Assembly: GCA_010093485.1 (NCBI GenBank)
Contig: MU001509.1
Coordinates: forward strand, 94,824 to 158,823
DNA length: 64,000 nt
Reading direction: 5' to 3'
Origin: Karstenula rhodostoma CBS 690.94
Taxonomy: Eukaryota > Ascomycota > Dothideomycetes > Pleosporales > Didymosphaeriaceae
Part shown: piece by piece, positions 55,346 to 64,000 of the stretch
How positions within the stretch are numbered: the first letter of the stretch is position 1
How the letters are laid out: each line of letters opens with the position of its first letter
The notes under the pieces: generated by a model
Databases searched by the model: none
What the model was told of the DNA's origin: nothing
The model's input: only the letters and a program-made list of their open reading frames with translations
Position numbers and translations under genes: made by a program

Positions 55346-57067
55346 ATGTCTGGTTGGGGTGCTGAAGGTACGCAGCTCGCCAAAATATCTGCTCCTGCTG
55401 ACTTTGTTGCAGCTGGTGGAGACGATAGCTGGGGCTCCGGTGGCGGCGGTGGCGACACAGCGACTGCCAATGCCGGCGGCGATTCCTGGGGTGCTGGCAA
55501 CGATGGCTCTGGCAATGCTGGCGGTGGTGATGCTGGAGACCAGACCTGCCGAGTGTATGTGTTCCGTCTTCGTACTCATCACTACTGCGTGTACTAATAT
55601 ACCGTAGCTGCAACCAAGTCGGCCACTTCGCCCGCGAATGTCCTGACAAGCCTGAGGGCGGTGGTCTGACGGGAGAGTGCTTCAACTGCGGCGAGGTCGG
55701 GTGAGTGAGCACCATTCCTTTAACAATGAGCCGTGATTGCTAACTCCTCTATAGTCACAACAAGGCCGATTGCACCAATCCCAGGGTCGAACGCCCCTTC
55801 ACCGGCACTTGCAACTTGTGCGGTGTTGAAGGTCACAGCGCCCGCAACTGCCCCACCGCTACTTGCAAACTCTGCGGTGAGCCAGGCCACAAGGCCCTCG
55901 AGTGCAAGTCTCGCCGTATGGTCGACTGGACGGGTGTCCCTGAGCTGGATGCTGAGGAAGCATGGATGAAGCTTGTCGCCGCATCGGATGAGAGGGACCT
56001 CGACGCTTTCCGTCTCTCCCTGCGTGCATACGCTCGTGCCATCGATGGCGAGTTCAATGTGTCCGAGGTCGAATCTGCCCTTCGCGAATCAGGTCTCAAC
56101 GTCTTCCTGATTGCTATCACGCAAGAGGTTGCCCCAAACATGACTATCGTGGACCTCATTGGCAATCCCGACCGAGAGTATGTTCTCACAATCCAGCTCT
56201 CTGCGAAGCCTCGCCGTGCGAAGCTGGCACAAGGTTGGCCTGCGGATTCTGTAGAGAACCTAGAGCGACTCAAATCCGCCGGTTTCGTTCAAGATCGCGG
56301 CGTACCTATCTGCTCCAACTGTAACGAGCTCGGCCACATCAAGAAGCATTGCAAGCAGGAGATCGTTGAGTACGAGAAGAAGACTCCGATGGTCACTTGT
56401 GTCTATTGCCAGGAGGAAGGCCATCGTGCGCGCGATTGCCCGAAGGAGCGCGTCAACCCTTACGCCTGCAAGAATTGCAAACAGGAAGGTCACAAAGCAG
56501 CCGAATGTCCGGAGCCTCGTTCAGCCGAGGGAATTGAGTGTCGGAAATGCAACGAGACCGGCCATTTCTCCCGAGACGTAAGTTGGTTCAACTCGCATTG
56601 GTAGAGATATCACCGACTAATGTCTGTTGAACAGTGCCCGAACGTCGAAGCCCGTCCACCTCGAACTTGCCGCAACTGCGGTTCTGAGGATCACATCGCC
56701 AAGGAGTGTGACAAGCCGCGCAACCCTGACACGGTAACCTGCCGCAACTGCGAGAAGCAGGGTCATTTCTCTCGCGACTGCCCCGAGCCAAAGGACTGGT
56801 CCAAGGTCAAGTGCTCCAACTGCGGAGAGATGGGTCATACTATCAAGGTAAGCGTTCTCCCCACTCAAACGATGCTTCTATTGACTGTTTTAGCGCTGCA
56901 AAGAGCCCATCGCAGAAGGCGATGGCACCGGAGATGGCGGTGCCGTAGGTGGTGGTGGTGGTGGTGGCTGGGATGATGCTGGTGCTGGGGCTGCTGCCTC
57001 TGGCGAAGCTCCTGTGACTGCTGGAGGTGAGGACTCCTGGGGCAGCGGTGGCGGCGCCGCCTGGTAA
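55346..57067 (+). CDS. CCHC zinc-knuckle protein with 11 knuckles (Gis2/CNBP-like)
   Basis: Single-strand nucleic-acid-binding protein of 488 residues. Exons are 55346-55367, 55413-55554, 55608-55700, 55755-56577, 56635-56847 and 56894-57067. Eleven CX2CX4HX4C knuckles can be counted: CRVCNQVGHFAREC, CFNCGEVGHNKADC, CNLCGVEGHSARNC and CKLCGEPGHKALEC, then a roughly 140-residue helical insert without knuckles (VDWTGVPELDAEEAWMKLVA and on), then seven more, the last completed across the final intron (CSNCGEMGHTIKRC). Both ends are Gly/Trp-rich (DDSWGSGGGGGD; GGGGGGGWDD). Yeast Gis2 has seven knuckles in 153 residues, so this is a longer fungal form, and the insert is unusual. Likely roles are translation control or RNA granule binding, by family. 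Confidence 0.93.
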
Positions 57068-57739
57068 ATGTCACGATGGAGTGCTACTGTCACTCGACAT
57101 GGGCTCGGAGGTATGACCATGTGTCAGAGGGCAAAAAAGCGGATGGGATGAGATTCTACGAAACGGTCTCGTATATGATGGCATGGTGTAGGCGACCGGG
57201 TTATTGATCAGCTTGCTGCCACGGTGCAAACTGGTGGGATTTGACGGGGCGATGTACCACAGCAGCTGTGAGATTCTTCTGGATGGGCTCCATATCTTTC
57301 TGGCAGTGTAGCGAGATAGTTCTCATGCAAGTATCAAGCACAGCAGCTCAAAAGCACATGTTGGAGGTGATGAACTAAGTGAGTGGTGATGGTGGGCCGG
57401 CCGTGGTGTTGCAGCGGCGAACGGGTCTGTGCACGACATCGAACTTCCGAAGAGGTCGTCGCCCCACTTCCGCTCCGTCCACCACGCCTCCACGATTGCC
57501 GCCACGCCCCCAGCTTTTCCCCGCCGTTCCTGTACTCATTGCACTGATCCGGCTAGCAGGAAGCGCATACTCAGCGTTGAAGCACAGCCAAAGGCCTCTT
57601 TGTCGGTCTATGGTGCCCGCGTCAGCGCTTCATAGCGGGGTTGTGACGGCCTGTTGGAGCCCGCCGACGGTTTGACTGACGCACGCGCAGAGCTTCCGTG
57701 CAGCACGACACCCACCATCTGAACCGCCGACGCTCAGCC
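57068..57739. other. Intergenic and 5' leader of SNF1
   Basis: 672 bp with no convincing gene. The frame leading into SNF1 is open upstream of ATG 57740 for 42 nt only. Confidence 0.5.
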
Positions 57740-60565
<2,826 letters not shown>

Positions 60566-61710
60566 CCCGGACAGAGGGCATTATTGCTGCCAGGTGCGGC
60601 TGCAATGCGTGTCGGTTCACTATAGAGCGAGCGTATTGAAACCAATCCCAACACGGGGATTCTCTCCTCAATCAGCTCCATCTCTGCAGTGGCAAAATGT
60701 GATTTTGATATGATTGCATTGAGTTTTAGAACGTAGACTTGCACAGGAAAGGTCGCATCAACACCATAACATACGTCCAGAGCGCAGCTGTCGGCAACTC
60801 AAGCCAGGCAAGGGGCGATCTTCTCCGAGGGGACTTGTATACTGATGCATCCCCGGGACCTCGACATCCATTCCCTTCCCATTCCCGCCAGCAGTCACTC
60901 AGCATCGAAAACCACGCACCCGAGTCTGCGGAAACGACCCGCAGCGCATCCTGCAGCCAAGCCCAGTAGCCGCTAACGACGGACGGCCGACCAGCATGAC
61001 GCGTCCCCCCAGCACGCACCCAGACTCCCAAATCTGGCACTCCGGCGCGCTCGCCCTCACATGGCACCCGCACACACTCGTATAGGTACATCCCTCTTGC
61101 GCCGGTGCGTCCCCGGCCCTCGCAAATGACTTACGCGCCGGGAGCCTTCCCCCCTTCTTCGCGTCCCCGGATCGGTAGATTACTTGGATATAACAATACC
61201 AGGCAATAAATATCGCCATCCCAGTTCTGTTTTCTGTTTGCCACACCGCGAGCGGGAAAGGTATCACAGCCCTGCCCTGCACAATACGGCCAATGATCCG
61301 ACTTGCTTCCCTCGTTGAGCAACCCTTGTCCATGAACGTGCGATAGCCAGCGTCGCTGCAGGGGTATGAGATGGTGGCACCGGACGCGCCCGCTTTTGGT
61401 ACCCAATAGAGGGGACTGGGGGTGGGCGCGTGGTTGAGCGCTTGCGGGTGAGGCTGGGCATTGGGGGGTGTGGCGGACTTTGCTTCTCGGGGCGGGTCGC
61501 ATGTGTGGTGCGGTGGGCCGGAAAGGGAGGAGGCGAGCGTTGTAAGGGAAGATGGCTGTGGCGTATAGCAGGTTTCTTCGCGTGGGAGATTCGTTGGGGG
61601 TTGGGATATGCGTGATGGCTGGCTGGCTGGCTGGCTGTTGTAGTAAGGCCGGTTTAATCAGGATATGCTCGCTTCACTGCGGATGACTGCATGGCACGAG
61701 ATGAGACGCA

Positions 61711-61738
61711 GATGATGATGCTGATGATGATGATGATG
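61711..61738. repeat. GAT-rich microsatellite
   Basis: GATGATGATGCTGATGATGA followed by further GAT units; an interrupted trinucleotide repeat downstream of SNF1. Confidence 0.85.
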
Positions 61739-62021
61739 TGGATGCTGTATGGTATTAGGGTATGTAGGTCTATTTTGGATTCCCGAACGTCAATATGAGA
61801 TAGCCACCCAATAAAGGCCCCGAACGCCGCGTTCATACGTGGGGCCGGCCATGCCTGGCAATAAACAGAGCGTGACTCGAGCGAGAGTGAGAAAAGAATA
61901 TATACAGGGTATCGTAATGCAGGAACAGCGGACTAAGCCGGACAAGCAGCGAAAGCAGGCGGAGCGGTCGTGAGTGAGCGAGCGTGCGTAGATGGGTAGG
62001 GTAAGATGTTTGGAACGCGGA

Positions 62022-62052
62022 TGTGGACGTGGACGTGGACGTGGACGTGGAC
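62022..62052. repeat. GTGGAC hexanucleotide repeat
   Basis: Five uninterrupted GTGGAC units lie in the 3' flank of the DUF3455-type gene. Useful as a length-polymorphic marker. Confidence 0.9.
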
Positions 62053-62068
62053 GACAGACGTCCAGTGC

Positions 62069-62826
62069 TTATGCCTTCGGGCCGTACACCCAGTATTGAG
62101 CCGCATAGGGCACTTCGAAGTATTTCTTCTGGCCTTGACACGTCGCCGGCTTGTCGCCACCGGCGGTTTCGAGCCTGTAGACCGTGTTGACGCCTCCCTG
62201 CGACAGGTTTGCATCATCGACGAGATACAGCCACTTCACGGCGCCTTCGCCTTTTGTTCCCTGGCAAGCCGTCTTGGGCGCATCTTGGTCGGCCTTCTTC
62301 GACACCAGGGCCAGCGGGTGGGGCGTGGTCTTGGTCCTATACAGGGAGAACGTCGGGACCTTCAGAGTGAAGAAGTGGTTTCCCAGCCATTGGTTGTAGC
62401 CTTCAGCCGTGAGATACATGTCGAGCTGCCAGGTGCCAAACGTGGAGAGCGAGAGTGCTAGTCCAGATATCGCGGGGATCTTCCATTGCGCGAGAGGGTC
62501 GACGTTCAATCTTGTGCCGAGGTCGTAGAGCTTCGCTGCGGTCCGTTAGTAGGGCTCTATGTCTGGACAAGGTGCATGAGCTTACCCGTTGCTCCAGTTG
62601 TGTCGGGTGCATCTGTGGCGTTGCCGGTCAGGCAGGTATAGTTCTGTGTGCCGACGCCGAGCAGAACGTATTTGAGTTCTCCGGTAGGTACGGGAAGAGT
62701 GTTCGCAGGTATCTTCTTGGCGAGGTTGCTCAGGCTGGTCGCTCGTGGCCACTGGGGCAATGCATCGACTGTGGATGTCAAGGCAGCGACAGCCATGACA
62801 GCGGTGGAAAAAGTTGGGAACAACAT
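62069..62826 (-). CDS. Secreted DUF3455-type protein
   Basis: Predicted extracellular protein of 235 residues and unknown role. Exon 1 is 62826-62586, a 50-nt intron spans 62585-62536, and exon 2 is 62535-62069. A signal peptide occupies about residues 1-22 (TAVMAVAALTSTVDALPQWP). The domain begins GELKYVLLGVGTQNYTCLTG, continues with ATAKLYDLGTRLNVDPLAQW and GNHFFTLKVPTFSL, and ends WLYLVDDANLSQGGVNTVYR and CQGQKKYFEVPYAAQYWVYG. This order of GTQNYTC, H-F, and GGKxxxTCxGQ-like blocks is typical of DUF3455 proteins, which fungi often encode in several copies. Cysteines near residues 65 and 216 may pair. Not part of a visible cluster. Confidence 0.9.
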
Positions 62827-64000
62827 CGTAATGTGTAGGAGTACGACGTGGTTTGGGAGACGGAGGTGAATGGCGAAGCTTTCGAAGTCGTGGAACTACT
62901 TTCCGATAGTTCTTTTGAGGTGATGAGGCTCGGGTGGTCCGGTAAGACTAAGATGCTGCAGGAAAAATAGTTGCCGTGAGCAAAAGGAAAGGACGAGTAA
63001 GGCGTATGCAGAACAAAGAAGTGTAGATATTTGGCGCGGTTGGAATCTCCAGGTTGGGGGAAGCTAGAAGAGTGGTGCCCTTGTCCGAATTCTTCGGGAT
63101 GTAGAGATTGCCTTCTTTATAACCTTTCCTTCCATCTTCTGCACCGTTTCCCGAAAAGTAGGTAGGCGGCCAGCCATCCTAGCCCATGCACGTACATGCA
63201 GGCCGCGATCCTCATCCTTGAAGCGACCTGCATGGTTAGACTGGTGAGACCTTGGATAGAATTAGAACCATGGGGGCCAGCCGATGGTCTCGCGCTTTGT
63301 TCTCGAATCGGCCAAAGCGGCAAAATGCTTGTGCTCGAGGGCCTGCCTGATAGGTTGAATCTACGGGATCAGAGGCATGGTTAGACTGGGGACGTGGTGA
63401 AGCGCCAGCGCTCTACCAGAGAGCGATCTGAGCCGCATCTCTGCATGCATCACGGTCGTGGCAAGGCTTGCCTCGCGCGAAACGACAATGCCAGCGTGAT
63501 CGTGAACTATGAGCCCCGTACGCAGTTCGGGCACAGAGATCACTCTGCATCCTACATAGTAACTGTCTGAAGTTTCTCACAGTTTCACCATGGACCCTGC
63601 GGTGCAGTTGAAACCTAAAACGATTGCTGTCTGGTGAAGGACTTCGAAGGTAGGAGATAGAAAACGGCTTAAGGTGGCACGGGCCTATTCACACGACCGT
63701 GCATACTGTCCACCAACACACCAACACACCAACATGGGCCAATTTGCGGTCGGCAAGGGTCGTAAATAGCCAGCAAATGACCTGATTGTGGATGCGGCGC
63801 TACCGCAGGTGCCCCGCTTTGAGCCAGAATGTGGGCTAATTAGCTCCGCATATTCAATATTAACGGACATGGTGGCTTGCATCCTTCGGTGCATCTTCCG
63901 GTCACAACACCAGCACCCGACAGATGAGGGTGTCTGAGCTCTCGTTTACTGACGGCAACCTGGAATTCAGCAGACGCATACCGCTGAGATCTCTAATGTT
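62827..64000. other. Intergenic to right edge
   Basis: 1.17 kb with no supported gene. GCATGGTTAGACTGG occurs at both 63230-63244 and 63375-63389, 145 bp apart. A D-arm-like segment on the minus strand (63404-63424) was considered and rejected as a tRNA. Confidence 0.5.

Larger units (their letters stand above)
60566..62068. other. Intergenic with simple-sequence repeats
   Basis: 1.5 kb. Overlapping frames on the minus strand at 60726-61502 (up to 144 codons) include one hydrophobic run but no consistent gene model. Simple repeats: GGCT at 61617-61634, GATGAT at 61711-61738 and GTGGAC at 62022-62052. Confidence 0.5.

Noticed and set aside
63380..63440. Possible minus-strand tRNA (D-arm-like GCTCTCTGGTAGAGC and a CTGG/CCAG stem)
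   Set aside because: No proper T-arm or closing acceptor stem follows within a normal distance; the best B-box-like run (GATTCAACC) is misplaced.

Overview
The window is nuclear DNA of a filamentous ascomycete (Pezizomycotina). The evidence is: many introns of about 45-90 nt with GTAAGT/GTATGT donors, CTAAC-like branch sites and AG acceptors; fungal core genes (Tom70, cytosolic Trp-tRNA ligase, Snf1 kinase, chitin synthase); fungal secondary-metabolism families (UstYa, Zn2Cys6/AflR, TRI12-type MFS, RTA1); a dispersed 5S rRNA gene; and an AT-rich tract whose relic genes carry stop codons of the kind left by repeat-induced point mutation. Dothideomycetes (Pleosporales) is my best guess, but this is inference. 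No tRNA, CRISPR array or intact transposon was found.

Region 1 (1-18.2 kb) is a polyketide-type gene cluster. A PKS runs off the left edge (only the ketosynthase start is visible). It is followed by an AYR1-like short-chain reductase, an AflR-type Zn2Cys6 regulator, a cupin, a second SDR, a P450, a secreted bicovalent-type FAD oxidase, an AKR8-like aldo-keto reductase and a 14-TM TRI12-family exporter. Together they look like a scaffold builder, a set of redox tailoring enzymes, a pathway regulator and a pump.

Region 2 (19.2-23.2 kb) holds two unrecognised proteins, one with an F-box-like motif and one with a coiled coil. Region 3 (23.2-28.7 kb) is AT-rich and gene-poor: a 5S rRNA gene with compensated helix changes, a second 5S fragment, and broken remains of a SAT4/rhodopsin-type membrane protein, a P450 and a DHA2-type MFS transporter.

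Region 4 (28.7-42.2 kb) is the most interesting part. It looks like a fungal RiPP cluster of the ustiloxin/dikaritin type with two different precursor genes. Precursor 1 (32.0-32.6 kb) is secreted and carries seven copies of QWYDITYVDK. Precursor 2 (41.7-42.1 kb) is secreted and carries four units around SIKSVGVYATDDGEATKR. In both, most units end in KR, the Kex2 site. Three UstYa-type oxidase genes lie around them (30.4-31.4, 33.2-34.1 and 39.3-40.2 kb); the third appears frameshifted. An RTA1-like membrane protein, an ACS-family MFS transporter and a broken small membrane-protein gene (two in-frame stops) share the region.

Region 5 (42.2-64 kb) is mainly housekeeping: aminodeoxychorismate lyase-like protein, TOM70, a PRELI-domain protein, tryptophanyl-tRNA synthetase, chitin synthase, an 11-knuckle CCHC protein, SNF1 kinase and a secreted DUF3455-type protein. 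Gene models were spliced by eye from reading frames, splice consensus and family patterns. No transcript or database evidence was available.
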